Program-made: the position numbers and the translations under genes | Part shown: one piece after another, positions 9,134-17,980 of the stretch | Layout of the letters: every line of letters begins with the position of its first letter | Numbering within the stretch: the stretch's first letter is position 1 | Notes under the pieces: model-generated | The model's database searches: none | What the model was told of the DNA's origin: nothing | Seen by the model: the letters and a program-made list of their open reading frames with translations, nothing else | Source of the DNA: Myxococcus landrumus | GTDB taxonomy: Bacteria > Myxococcota > Myxococcia > Myxococcales > Myxococcaceae | Assembly (NCBI RefSeq): GCF_017301635.1 | Contig: NZ_CP071091.1 | Coordinates: forward strand, 6,522,001 to 6,586,000 | Direction of reading: 5' to 3' | DNA length: 64,000 bases

Positions 9134-10309
9134 GTGCCCACTGACACCCCGCTCCGCCTTCGCATCCTCGACGCAGTGACGGACGTCCCGGCCGCTGACT
9201 GGGACTCGTTGACCGGGCAGGATGCGCCCCCCTTCATCCGGCACGCCTGGCTGGCGGCGATGGAGGAGAGCGGCAGCGCCACCGAGGAGACCGGGTGGGC
9301 GCCGCACCACCTGACGCTGTGGCGAGGCCCCACGCTGGTGGCCGCCGCGCCCGCGTACCGCAAGTTCCACAGCATGGGCGAGTACATCTACGACTTCGGC
9401 TGGGCGGATGCCGCCGCTCGGGCGGGCGTGGAGTACTACCCGAAGCTCATCGTCGGTGGACCGCTGTCACCGGCCACGGTGCCGCGCCTGCTCATCGCGG
9501 AGGGCGAGGACGTGCCCCTCCTGCGCAAGGCGCTCCTGTCCGCGGCGGTGCAGAGCGCGCAGGAGTCGGGCTGTTCCTCCGTGCACTTCCTCTACCCGAC
9601 GGACGATGAGGCGGACTTCCTGGAGGAGCAGGGGCTGGCGCGGCGGGTGACGCTCCAGTTCCATTGGAAGAACCCGGGGTACGGCAGCTACGACGACTAC
9701 CTCTCGCGCTTCGACTCCAAGCGACGCAACCAGCTCAAGCGCGAGCGCGCGGCGGCGGCCACGCAGGGCATCCTGCTGCGCACGGTGCGGAGCGAGGAGC
9801 TGACGGCGGCGCATGCGAAGCGCGCGTATGAGTTCTACACGGCGACTTGTGAGCGGCATGCGTGGGGACAGGTGCAGCTCACGCCCGGGTTCTTCGCGCG
9901 TGTCTTCAAGGCGATGCCGGACACGGTGGAGATGGTGGAGGCGGTGCGCGAGGGCCAGGTCATCGCGGGTGCGTTCAACCTCGCGACGAAGGAGCGGCTC
10001 TATGGCCGCTACTGGGGCAGCGTCGAGGAGCACCCGTTCCTGCACTTCCATGTCTGCCTGTATCACTCGGTCGACGACTGCATCCGCTCGGGCCGCAAGG
10101 TGTTCGAGCCGGGCGCGGGCGGTGAGCACAAGGTGTCTCGAGGCTTCGAGCCCACGGCGGTGCACAGCGCCCACGTGATTTTCGACCGGAGGCTGGATGG
10201 CGCCGTGAGAGACCACGTGCGCCGCGAGCGGGCCCGGCTCAACATGGCCGTGGAGGAAGCCGAGCAGATCTGCGGCCTCAAGCCCTGGCCGCTCCCGTCG
10301 AAGGCGTAG
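9134..10309 (+). CDS. FemAB-like (DUF482) acyltransferase
   Basis: The 391-residue protein matches the DUF482/FemAB-like GNAT family. Motifs include PFIRHAWLAAMEESGS, the YIYDFGWADAA segment, DDYLSRFDSKRRNQLKRER, and the late FEPGAGGEHKVSRGFEP, which is the family's most constant part. Family members are thought to transfer aminoacyl or acetyl groups, perhaps to cell-wall or lipid acceptors. No signal peptide or membrane helix is seen. The GTG at 9134 is the only start near the first conserved residues, and homologues begin the same way. It is followed 39 nt later by the SUKH-like gene on the same strand. Confidence 0.82.
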   Translation: MPTDTPLRLRILDAVTDVPAADWDSLTGQDAPPFIRHAWLAAMEESGSATEETGWAPHHLTLWRGPTLVAAAPAYRKFHSMGEYIYDFGWADAAARAGVEYYPKLIVGGPLSPATVPRLLIAEGEDVPLLRKALLSAAVQSAQESGCSSVHFLYPTDDEADFLEEQGLARRVTLQFHWKNPGYGSYDDYLSRFDSKRRNQLKRERAAAATQGILLRTVRSEELTAAHAKRAYEFYTATCERHAWGQVQLTPGFFARVFKAMPDTVEMVEAVREGQVIAGAFNLATKERLYGRYWGSVEEHPFLHFHVCLYHSVDDCIRSGRKVFEPGAGGEHKVSRGFEPTAVHSAHVIFDRRLDGAVRDHVRRERARLNMAVEEAEQICGLKPWPLPSKA

Positions 10310-10348
10310 GACCCCTGCGCTAGAACCCGAGTCCGGAAAGGCAGGCCG

Positions 10349-11581
10349 ATGCCAGGAATCGTCACGTCGTGGGACACGTGGTGCGAAGAGCAGACGCGCG
10401 CGGGCTTCACGGCGCATCAGGGAGCCGAGCCCCTCACGCGAGAACAACTCGAGCGCTACGAGGCGGCCTTCTGGCGCAGGGGCTTCGAGCTCGGCGGAGG
10501 ATTGCGTGAGCTGCTCGAGGCGCGCGGCATCATCTGGGCCGCGTCCTACGAGTGCTCCGACGGGAGCCGCATCCCGGGCCTGCGCCTGCCGAGCGACGTG
10601 CGTCAGCTCGACGACCATGACTGGCACCTGGAGCTCGCCGAGCGGAACGGCATCTCCAACGCCGCGCATTGGATGCTGCTCACCACGGAGCACGGCGACG
10701 TCGATTCCGCCTGGGCCCTGGACCACCGCTTCGGCGGCGCGAGCATCGGCCACTACCACCAGGACCTCTCCGGGTCCCCAGCCACGGAGCCCACCACCCC
10801 ACTGCCGTCTGCGTCCGCCGACTTCTCCACCTGGTTCGCGCAGCGGCTCGAGACCCTCGGCGCACGGCGGCAGCGGCTGAACCGGGACGACCTCGTCGCC
10901 TGGCAAGACGACTTGGAAGCCGCGCCGCGCCGGGATGAAGCGGCCTTCATGGCCGAGCACGCGGCCCTGCTCTCCATGGCCGAGGCACGCGTGGCGCGCG
11001 GTGCCCTGCCCTGGAACACCCTCGATGTCGACTGGCGGCGCATCGCGAGTGGAACGCGGGATGAGGCGTTGCTCCGCCGCGTCCTCGAGGGCGTGCGCAA
11101 AGACAGACAGAAAGGCCGCCCGGGCCTCCCTTTCGAGTTGCTGGCCCAGGGAACGGACTGGCCTTGGGACTACCCGGGCCCGGCGCAGCTCACGGCCCGG
11201 CTCGACGTGTCCTCGCGCCAGAAGGTGATGGGCTGGGCCCTGGAACGCGCGGGGGGCCGCTCGCTCGGCGGCCAGGAGCTCCACGGCGCCATCGACACAC
11301 TCCGCGGGGGCGACCCAGGCTCACGAGACCTGCTGCGTGACGTCTGCGCCTCGGGGTGGACCGAGCGGACCCTCGACCTGTCGACCCCTTCCGGCCGGGG
11401 GCGGCTCCTCGCCCGGGCGGCGGCGCTCGCATTGTCGGAGCCCTCTGAGAACAACGTGGAGCGAGTGCTGACGCTCTGCGCGAACGTGGGCGCGGGGGCC
11501 CCGGGTGCATGGACCCTGCTGGACGCCTGGGACCACCTCGACGCGGTCCTGACGGGGCGAGCCAGGCCCGGGGAGCCCTGA
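10349..11581 (+). CDS. SUKH (SMI1/KNR4)-like protein, 410 aa
   Basis: Residues about 25-170 resemble a SUKH/SMI1-KNR4 domain: LTREQLERYEAAFWRRGF, then a loop and strand region ending HWMLLTTEHGDVDSAWALD, and ADFSTWFAQRLETL, which matches the family's final helix. The remaining 240 residues are helical, have no recognised domain and may be a repeat scaffold. SUKH proteins are known as immunity proteins against polymorphic toxins and as general binding modules. A SUFU-domain gene of the related superfamily follows 137 nt downstream. Start ATG 10349 follows GGAAAGGCAGGCCG. The domain call is by eye and moderate. Confidence 0.6.
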   Translation: MPGIVTSWDTWCEEQTRAGFTAHQGAEPLTREQLERYEAAFWRRGFELGGGLRELLEARGIIWAASYECSDGSRIPGLRLPSDVRQLDDHDWHLELAERNGISNAAHWMLLTTEHGDVDSAWALDHRFGGASIGHYHQDLSGSPATEPTTPLPSASADFSTWFAQRLETLGARRQRLNRDDLVAWQDDLEAAPRRDEAAFMAEHAALLSMAEARVARGALPWNTLDVDWRRIASGTRDEALLRRVLEGVRKDRQKGRPGLPFELLAQGTDWPWDYPGPAQLTARLDVSSRQKVMGWALERAGGRSLGGQELHGAIDTLRGGDPGSRDLLRDVCASGWTERTLDLSTPSGRGRLLARAAALALSEPSENNVERVLTLCANVGAGAPGAWTLLDAWDHLDAVLTGRARPGEP

Positions 11582-11718
11582 CCCACCCCGAATCCCGCTT
11601 TCCAAGAGGCACCCGGACCAGCCCGGGGGGCAGGCCCCTGTTCCCCACCCGTAGGACGCCCAGGGAGCCCCCACAGGGAAGTTGAGAAACCGGAGTGAGC
11701 CTCTAGAGTAGAACCGTC

Positions 11719-12408
11719 ATGAAAGCCCCGGAGACGGACGAAGACTTCATCCAGTGGTACGAGGACTGCTGGGCGGACCGCGATGAAGTCGAGTACCCCA
11801 AGATGTTTGGCGCCATCGACGAAGGCGTCTTCACGCTCGACCAGACCGACGCGATTCAAGCGTGGATGGAGAGTGACATCGCTCAAGTAGAAGGCGACCC
11901 GGACCCCAACTGGGGACCCATGGGCGTGCGCGTGGCCCCGCCGAGCACGGACTACCCCTACTGGACCTACGTCACCAGTGGACTGTCCAACCCCTTCACC
12001 ATCGCGCCCGGAGAGGAGTTCCCCGACGAGGCCCCCAGCGGCATCGGCTACGAGATGGTCATCCACACACCGGAGCAGGCCAAGTGGCCCGTCTTCCGGC
12101 TGCTGGACATGATGGCCTACAACCTCGTGTGCATGCGGGCCTTCGCCATGGGCCACCGCTACCCCGTGGAGGGCACCCTCGACGGCGGAGACTCCAAGCT
12201 CAGCGGCTTCGTCTTCGTCCGAGACCCCTCCCGCCCTGACCACTTCGCCCTGCCCAGCGGCAAGGTGCAGCTGCTCACCCTGGTCGGTGTCACCAAGAAC
12301 GAGATGGCCTTCGCCCGCTCCAACGGCATGGACAAGCTGCTGGAGAAGCTGGTCGCCGCGGGCTCTGGCTACATCACCCACCCGGACCGCGAGGAAGTGA
12401 AGCTGTAA
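11719..12408 (+). CDS. Suppressor-of-fused (SUFU) domain protein
   Basis: The 229-residue product carries a SUFU domain, marked by YWTYVTSGLSNPF, then APSGIGYEMVIHTPEQAKWP and the late VQLLTLVGVTKNEMAFARSN. Bacterial SUFU proteins fall in the same superfamily as SUKH and many serve as immunity proteins next to secreted toxins. No toxin gene is visible here. An acidic N-terminus (about 1-60) precedes the domain. No signal peptide is present, so it is cytoplasmic. Its TAA directly abuts the stop of the convergent sensor kinase. Confidence 0.8.
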   Translation: MKAPETDEDFIQWYEDCWADRDEVEYPKMFGAIDEGVFTLDQTDAIQAWMESDIAQVEGDPDPNWGPMGVRVAPPSTDYPYWTYVTSGLSNPFTIAPGEEFPDEAPSGIGYEMVIHTPEQAKWPVFRLLDMMAYNLVCMRAFAMGHRYPVEGTLDGGDSKLSGFVFVRDPSRPDHFALPSGKVQLLTLVGVTKNEMAFARSNGMDKLLEKLVAAGSGYITHPDREEVKL

Positions 12409-14436
12409 TCACCCTCCACGCCCCGCGCGCGCCAGCGGCTCCACGGCCCTGGCGCGCGGCGGTGCTCCCTCCACCAGTGCCCGCAGCGTCCCCGGGTCGA
12501 ACGGCTTCTCGATTCGAGGCAGCGGCACCGACTGGAGGAACGCCCGAGCCCGCTCCGTGAACGCGCCGCCCGTCATGAAGACGAAGCGCGACAGGAGCTC
12601 CGGCCCCCGCGCGGACAGCTCCGCGTGCAGGTCCATCCCCGTCACGTCCGCCATCATCAGGTCGCAGAACACGCGGTCGAAGTCGGCGTCCCGCTCCAGC
12701 AACGCCAGCGCCTCGCGCCCGCTGTGCGTCACCACCACCTCGTGGTGCCGCCCCAACAGCCGACGCAGCAGCGACGCGAGCTGAGGCTCGTCGTCCACCA
12801 CCAGCACCCGCTTGCGCTCGGGCACGTCCGCCAGCGCGCCCTGCGACACCGCGTCCGGCAGCGCCTTCGTCACCGGCAGCCGCACGCGGAAGGTCGTCCC
12901 CGCGGCCGGCGTGCTCGTCACCGTCAGCTCTCCGCGCATGCTGCGCACCATGCCCAGGCTGGTGGACAGCCCCAGCCCACTGCCCTCGCCCACGCCTCGC
13001 GTGGTGAAGAACGGCTCGAAGGCGCGCTCGGCCACCTCGGGCGTCATGCCGTGGCCCGTGTCGGCCACCTCCGCCTCCACCCACGCCCCCTCGACTCGCG
13101 TGGAGAGGGTGACGCGGTGCCTGTTGAAGTCACCCTCGGGAATCGCCTGCGCCGCGTTGACCAGCAGGTGCAGGAACACCTGCCCCAGCCGCGCCTCGTG
13201 CGCCATCACCGTGGGCACCTGCGCGTAGCGCCGCACCACCTCCGCGCGGTAGCGCAGGTGCGGCATGGCCATGGCCAGTCCGAACTCCAGCGCCGCGTGG
13301 ACATCCACCGGGGACAGGTGCGGCTCATCCGCGCGAGCGAACATCTGCAAGTCGCGCACGATGACGCGGATGCGCTCGGCACCCTCGCGCGCCTCTCGCA
13401 GCGCCTCCAGCGCCTCGTTCAACGAGCCCGACTGCGGGTCCTTCACGTGGTGCAGCTGCTCCAACTGCTCCAGCGCGAACTGGAGGTTGCCGCTGACGTA
13501 GGAGAGCGGGTTGTTGATTTCGTGGCCCACGCCCTCGGCGAGCTGCCCCGCCATGGCCAGCTTCTCCGACTGCACCAGGCGCTCGCGCGCGGCCACCAGC
13601 TCCTCGGTGCGCTCCCGCACCAGGGCCTCTGCCTCCAAGCGTCCGGAGTGCTCGCGCGTCAGGAGCGCGTCCCGCTCCGCCTCCGCGCGCTTCTTCCCCG
13701 TGATGTCGCGCGAGAAGACGGAGACGTTCTGCCCGGAGCACCAGGCATGCACCTCGTGCCAGCGCTCGGGGGCGGTGCGCACCTCGAAAATGGTGGAGGA
13801 GCCCTCGGCGGCGACGCGGCGCAGCTCCCGCTCGAACAGCGTGCCGATCAACTCCGGACACGCCTGCCACAACACGCGGCGGAAGACCTGCTCCTGCGTG
13901 CGGCCGGTGATTTCCGCCGCCTGCCGGTTGACGTAGGTGATGCGCCACTCGGCGTCGACGGTGAAGAACGCCTCCGGGGTGCTCTCCAGCACGTCGCGCA
14001 CCCAGTCGAGGGTGTCGCGCAGCCCCTCCTCCACCCGCAGGGCGCTGGTGACGTCGCGCACGCGCAAGAGCACGCCGTCGCGCAGGGGCACCGCGGTGCC
14101 GAGCAGCCACGCATCCCCTTCGGGGAAGTTGTCCGCCGCGGGTCGGCCCGACTCCACCACCTGCCGCAGCACCTCCAGCCGACCCCCCAGCCCCGCGTCG
14201 GGCGAGAGGTCCTTCAGCCGGCGGCCACGCAGTGTGTCAGCGCCCTGGCCCAGCGCCCGGGTGGCCGCGGGGTTGGCCCACAGCCACTCGAAGTCGACGA
14301 TGGCGCCGGACGCATCGCGCACGGCTCGCAACACCATGCACCCTTCCGAGTCATGGCGCTCCGCCTCATCCAGCGCTTCCAGCAGTGCGTCCGCGCTCGT
14401 GGCCGGGGCCGCCTGTCTCGTGTCCGTCGCCGACAT
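12409..14436 (-). CDS. PAS-PAS-histidine kinase-receiver hybrid sensor
   Basis: This 675-residue cytoplasmic hybrid kinase has two PAS domains (about 30-145 and 155-270; the second contains FFTVDAEWRITYVNRQA), a HisKA domain with phospho-His near 305 (GHEINNPLSYV), a HATPase_c domain ending DTGHGM and GSGLGLSTSLGM, and a C-terminal receiver. The receiver keeps VDDEPQL, the acceptor Asp near 592 (VFCDLMMADVTGMDL), the Thr of FMTGG and the Lys of IEKPF, so it looks active. There are no membrane helices. The start MSATDTR at 14436 follows GGGCGGGGC. The signal sensed is unknown. It is divergent from the dipeptide epimerase. Confidence 0.9.
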   Translation of the reverse strand: MSATDTRQAAPATSADALLEALDEAERHDSEGCMVLRAVRDASGAIVDFEWLWANPAATRALGQGADTLRGRRLKDLSPDAGLGGRLEVLRQVVESGRPAADNFPEGDAWLLGTAVPLRDGVLLRVRDVTSALRVEEGLRDTLDWVRDVLESTPEAFFTVDAEWRITYVNRQAAEITGRTQEQVFRRVLWQACPELIGTLFERELRRVAAEGSSTIFEVRTAPERWHEVHAWCSGQNVSVFSRDITGKKRAEAERDALLTREHSGRLEAEALVRERTEELVAARERLVQSEKLAMAGQLAEGVGHEINNPLSYVSGNLQFALEQLEQLHHVKDPQSGSLNEALEALREAREGAERIRVIVRDLQMFARADEPHLSPVDVHAALEFGLAMAMPHLRYRAEVVRRYAQVPTVMAHEARLGQVFLHLLVNAAQAIPEGDFNRHRVTLSTRVEGAWVEAEVADTGHGMTPEVAERAFEPFFTTRGVGEGSGLGLSTSLGMVRSMRGELTVTSTPAAGTTFRVRLPVTKALPDAVSQGALADVPERKRVLVVDDEPQLASLLRRLLGRHHEVVVTHSGREALALLERDADFDRVFCDLMMADVTGMDLHAELSARGPELLSRFVFMTGGAFTERARAFLQSVPLPRIEKPFDPGTLRALVEGAPPRARAVEPLARAGRGG

Positions 14437-14682
14437 GCCCCGCCCGCCCCGGGCATCCGCGTCACCCGGAGGCAAAATCTCCGGAACCCCACTAAAGGGC
14501 CTCAATTCCAGAAAACGTCCGAAGGGCCCGCATGTCGCCATGAAAGAGCGGCAGGCACAAGCCGAGGATGCGAGGCACACATCCGACTCCCTGACACCTC
14601 GGAGCACCGGGTTGAATACGATGAACCTACCTATCGAGTGTCCCCTTCTTTCCCCGGAGCGGACCAGGATGTGTTTCCAGAC

Positions 14683-15759
14683 ATGACGCCCACGCTCATC
14701 ACCGCCGTCTCCTTCGAGTCCCTGGACCTGCCATTGACGGAGCCCTTCGCCATCGCCACGGGGGCGCAGCACGTGGCGCAGAACGTCCTGGTGCGCCTGA
14801 CGCTGGCGGACGGCACGGTGGGCCTGGGCGAGGCGGCGCCCTTCCCCGCCGTGAGCGGAGAGACGCAGGGCAGCACGCTGGCGGCGCTGGAGGCGGTGCG
14901 AGCGGGGCTCCTGGGCAAGGACGTCCGCGCCTGGCGCCCGCTGTCGGAGTGGCTGGGGGATGGGCTCGCGCTGGCGCCCGCGGGACGGGCGGGCGTGGAG
15001 ATGGCGGTGCTGGACGCGCTGGCGCGGCATCACCGCGTGCCGCTGTACGTGATGCTGGGTGGCGCGGGGACGTCGCTGGACATCGACATGACGGTGACGG
15101 CGGGAGACGTGGCCCACGCCGCGGAGTCCGCGCGGTCCATCTTGAAGCGGGGCATCACCACGCTGAAGGTGAAGGTAGGGGCCCTGTCACCGGACGAGGA
15201 CGCGGCGCGGATGGTCGCGATTCACGAGGTCGCTCCCCACGCGCGGCTGTTCGCGGATGCGAATGGGGGTTACGACGTGGCGGAGGCGCTGGCCTTCTTG
15301 AAGGAGCTGGAGCGGGCGGACGTGCCCCTCTCGCTCCTGGAGCAGCCGGTGCCCGCGTCGGACTTCGCCGGCATGGCGGAGGTGGCGGGACGCTCTCGCG
15401 TGCGGGTGTGCGCGGATGAGTCCGCGCGCTCGGCGAAGGATGTGCTGCGGCTCATCCGCGAGGGCGCCGCGCACGGCATCAACATCAAGACGATGAAGTG
15501 CGGCGTGGTGGAGGCGCTGACGATGTGGAGCCTGGCGCGCGCGGCGGGGCTGGAGCTGATGGTGGGAGGGATGGTGGAGAGCGTGCTGGCGATGAGCGCG
15601 TCCGCGCATCTGGCGGCGGGGCTCGGCGGCTTCACGTACGCGGACCTGGACACGCCGCTGTTCATCGCGCGGCATCCGTTCCAAGGAGGTCTTCGCTACG
15701 AGGGCTCGCGGCTGTGGCTGGATGCACAAGCACCCGGCCACGGTGTCACGCTCGCATGA
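14683..15759 (+). CDS. Dipeptide epimerase (enolase superfamily)
   Basis: The 358-residue protein belongs to the muconate-lactonizing-enzyme subgroup of the enolase superfamily, most like L-Ala-D/L-Glu epimerase, which recycles murein peptides. Acid/base lysines are Lys162 and Lys164 in TLKVKVG and the later Lys of NIKTMKCG. Metal ligands appear as Asp in FADANGGYD, Glu in SLLEQPV and Asp in VCADESA. The C-terminal cap motif DLDTPLF is also typical. Start ATG 14683 is supported by the conserved N-terminal LPLTEPFAIATG. Other dipeptides are possible as substrates. The divergent 246-bp gap upstream holds the promoter. Confidence 0.9.
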   Translation: MTPTLITAVSFESLDLPLTEPFAIATGAQHVAQNVLVRLTLADGTVGLGEAAPFPAVSGETQGSTLAALEAVRAGLLGKDVRAWRPLSEWLGDGLALAPAGRAGVEMAVLDALARHHRVPLYVMLGGAGTSLDIDMTVTAGDVAHAAESARSILKRGITTLKVKVGALSPDEDAARMVAIHEVAPHARLFADANGGYDVAEALAFLKELERADVPLSLLEQPVPASDFAGMAEVAGRSRVRVCADESARSAKDVLRLIREGAAHGINIKTMKCGVVEALTMWSLARAAGLELMVGGMVESVLAMSASAHLAAGLGGFTYADLDTPLFIARHPFQGGLRYEGSRLWLDAQAPGHGVTLA

Positions 15760-15798
15760 CGGGGCGGAGGGGCCCGGGGCTCGCGCTAGAATGAGCGC

Positions 15799-16167
15799 AT
15801 GAACGTGGCCGTCTGTGTGGGATGTGGCGAGACGAAGGAGGGCCCCTTCGAGCCCTGTGACGGATGCGGATTGGACCCCGCTCGCGGCGGGACGGACCGG
15901 ATGCTCCAGGCGCGCAGCGTGTGGCTGTCCTCGCGGTTCTTCGCCGAGGAGATGCTGACGGAGCTCGGACGGAAGATTCGCGAGGGCGAGCCCGTGGGCT
16001 ACGACACACGGATGCTCGCGCAGCTCGTGGAGGAGCTGAAGACGCAGAAGCTGCCCACGATTTCACGCGCCGCGCCGGGTTGCGCCATCCTCACCTGGAG
16101 CCTGCTGGGGATGATGCTCACGCTCGGCGCGGCGGCGGCGTTCCTGTATCTGCACTGGGGGCGCTGA
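15799..16167 (+). CDS. Zinc-ribbon protein with one C-terminal membrane helix
   Basis: The 122 residues start with two CxxC knuckles, CVGCG and CDGCG, spaced like a small zinc ribbon. A polar helical stretch follows (40-90), then one membrane helix (about 98-117, ILTWSLLGMMLTLGAAAAFL). I do not recognise a named family. The topology suggests a tail-anchored protein with its zinc ribbon in the cytoplasm. ATG 15799 is 39 nt past the epimerase stop, so the two may be cotranscribed. It converges with the M15 peptidase gene, 18 nt between stops. Confidence 0.7.
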   Translation: MNVAVCVGCGETKEGPFEPCDGCGLDPARGGTDRMLQARSVWLSSRFFAEEMLTELGRKIREGEPVGYDTRMLAQLVEELKTQKLPTISRAAPGCAILTWSLLGMMLTLGAAAAFLYLHWGR

Positions 16168-16185
16168 GCGAGCCGCCCTCGCGGA

Positions 16186-17136
16186 CTACTGCGAGATGTG
16201 GAGGTGCGGGCCGCTCCACTCCGCCTGGCCCCTGGGACGTGTCCGCTCGTCACGGACCCTGTAGCCATGAGCCCGGGCATCCGCGATGAACGCGTCGATG
16301 CGCGCCGACGGGACACCGCGGGTCCGCACGTCGATGGCGCGACCCAGGGGGTGCAGCGAGCCGGGGTTGTGCCGTCCTCCGATGTCCGACGTCACATGCA
16401 GGCCGTGCTGCGCGGCGAGCCGGGACATGGCCTGGTAGGGCCGCTCCCCGGGGCGCGCCTGGGTGACCTGCTGGGTGGTGGTGGCGGGCTTCTTCGCGGC
16501 GGTGAAGCTCGACAGGCCGTTGAGGGCATTGAAGGTCCGCTTGCCCACGACCCCGTCGACCTTGAGTCCCATCGCGCGCTGGAAGTCGCGGACGGCGCGC
16601 TGCGTCGCGGGGCCGAACTTCCCATCCGTGGTGCCCGGGTCGAAGCCCGCGGAGCGCAGGCGGTCCTGAAGGCCCGACACGGTGTTGTTCGTCGCGCCCT
16701 TGCGCTGCGTGCCGCTGGTGTAGCCCAGCACGCTCTGTCGGTCGGCGGCGCGGGCGGCGGCCATCGAGCCGGGCCTGGAGAAGCTGCTGTCGGCGGAGTA
16801 ACCACTCACGCTCGCACGGTCCGCGGCGCGGCCCTGGGCCATGGAGCCCGACTTGTTCGACGTCGACTTCGACGTGCGGCTGTCGGCGGAGTAACCGCTC
16901 ACGCTCGCGCGGTCCGCCGCACGGCCCGCGGCCATGGAGCCCGACGTCGAGGACTTCGAGGAGGAGGACTTCGAGGAGCGGCTGTCACCTGAGTAACCGC
17001 TGACACTCGCTCGGTCCGCCGCACGGCCAGCGGCCATGCTTCCCGTGGAGGTGCTGCTGCGGGAGGAACTCGAGGAGGAGGTGCTTCGGGACGAACTCGT
17101 GCTGCTGCGGGACGAACCCGCGCCACCGACGGCCAT
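16186..17136 (-). CDS. Peptidoglycan-binding M15-type peptidase with Ser-rich repeat N-terminus
   Basis: The 316 residues fall into three parts. Residues 1-145 are Ser/Lys/Arg-rich and contain four copies of a motif like GSMAAGRAADRASVSGYS. Residues about 150-210 form a peptidoglycan-binding (PG_binding_1) domain with GFDPGTTDGKFGPATQRAV and VDGVVGKRTFNAL. The last 85 residues are an M15-like D-Ala-D-Ala carboxypeptidase/endopeptidase domain with zinc ligands visible in GSLHPLGRAIDVRT and GPHLHIS. It should cleave murein cross-links or peptide tails. No classical signal peptide is seen, so it may leave by another route. ATG 17136 is chosen for GGAG 7 nt upstream; an in-frame start at 17181 lacks one. 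Confidence 0.8.
   Translation of the reverse strand: MAVGGAGSSRSSTSSSRSTSSSSSSRSSTSTGSMAAGRAADRASVSGYSGDSRSSKSSSSKSSTSGSMAAGRAADRASVSGYSADSRTSKSTSNKSGSMAQGRAADRASVSGYSADSSFSRPGSMAAARAADRQSVLGYTSGTQRKGATNNTVSGLQDRLRSAGFDPGTTDGKFGPATQRAVRDFQRAMGLKVDGVVGKRTFNALNGLSSFTAAKKPATTTQQVTQARPGERPYQAMSRLAAQHGLHVTSDIGGRHNPGSLHPLGRAIDVRTRGVPSARIDAFIADARAHGYRVRDERTRPRGQAEWSGPHLHISQ
16720..17042 (-). repeat. Four degenerate in-frame repeats in the M15 peptidase gene
   Basis: Copies of a block encoding M-A-A-G-R-A-A-D-R-A-S-V-S-G-Y lie near 16738-16767, 16800-16849, 16900-16940 and 16995-17042, separated by Ser/Lys-rich linkers of different lengths. The copy nearest the catalytic part is the most divergent (Arg-Gln-Ser-Val-Leu-Gly-Tyr). 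The copies are close at the DNA level too, which points to recent internal duplication. Confidence 0.75.
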
Positions 17137-17308
17137 GAGGGGACTCCGGGGAGAGAGGGGTGATGACCGGGGGCGAGTCATCCAAGCATTTATGAACTTA
17201 TCGGACGGTCAGTGAAAAAGTTGTCTGTCTCCTCCACACAACAGCCGATACATGGCGGAAGTGCTGGCGCGAGCGGTGGAGGAAGCAGCGCGTTAGGAGA
17301 GGGATTCC

Positions 17309-17950
17309 GTGCTGGATGCCTCCCTCCCTCCGATTCGTCTCGTGCTCGTCGCGGAGGACCCGCTGGCGCGAGGTGCGCTGTCCCGGGTGCTGGGCGACCG
17401 CGGGGGCGAGCTGCTTCTGATCGGCGCCGGGACGCAGGTGGAGTTGGAGTCCCCCCGGGGCGAGTCACCCGACGTGGTGCTTTGGGATACGGGCTTGCGG
17501 TTGGCGGAAGGGCGCGTGGAGTTGCCGGACCTGGGGGCGCCGGTGTTGGCCCTGGTGGCGGATGAGGCGGCGGGGGAGCTCGCGCTGACAGCGGGGGCTC
17601 GGGGGCTGTTGTTCCGGGACGTCGGCCCGGGCCCGCTCACGGCGGCGCTGTCCGCGGTGTCGCAAGGGCTCACGGTGTTCGACACGGGGCTCGCGGACGT
17701 GCGCGCGGCGCCGAGAAGCGCGCCTGCCCAGGCAAGTCACGCACCGGGTCCCGAGGCGCTCACGCCAAGGGAGCGCGAGGTGCTCGCCTTGTTGGCGGAG
17801 GGGCTGTCGAACAAGGCCATCGCGGATCGGCTCGCCATCAGTGAGCACACCGCGAAGTTCCATGTGAACGCGGTGCTCGCCAAGCTCGGCGTGCAGCGCC
17901 GCACCGAAGCCGTCGTGCGCGCGGCGCGCATGGGACTCGTCACCCTGTAG
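17309..17950 (+). CDS. LuxR-family response regulator with atypical receiver
   Basis: The 213-residue protein has an N-terminal receiver-like domain (about 8-120) and a C-terminal LuxR/NarL HTH (about 145-205) with LTPREREVLALLAEGLSNKA and the recognition helix ISEHTAKFHVNAVLAKLGV. The receiver keeps the acidic pair (VLVAEDP) and an Asp in VVLWDTG, but the usual Lys is an Arg (LLFRDVG) and the usual Thr position is Ala (LVADEA). Phosphorylation is therefore doubtful. GTG 17309 follows AGGAGAGGG at good spacing. The MoxR gene starts 30 nt after its stop on the same strand, so it may regulate, and be cotranscribed with, the operon that follows. Confidence 0.85.
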   Translation: MLDASLPPIRLVLVAEDPLARGALSRVLGDRGGELLLIGAGTQVELESPRGESPDVVLWDTGLRLAEGRVELPDLGAPVLALVADEAAGELALTAGARGLLFRDVGPGPLTAALSAVSQGLTVFDTGLADVRAAPRSAPAQASHAPGPEALTPREREVLALLAEGLSNKAIADRLAISEHTAKFHVNAVLAKLGVQRRTEAVVRAARMGLVTL

Positions 17951-17980
17951 CCCCACGCCATTTGCTAATCTCCGCCGCAC

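Noticed and set aside
12625..14680. Upstream extension of the dipeptide epimerase frame over the sensor kinase
   Set aside because: The extension has no family features and runs antisense to the kinase; the enolase-superfamily domain begins at 14683.
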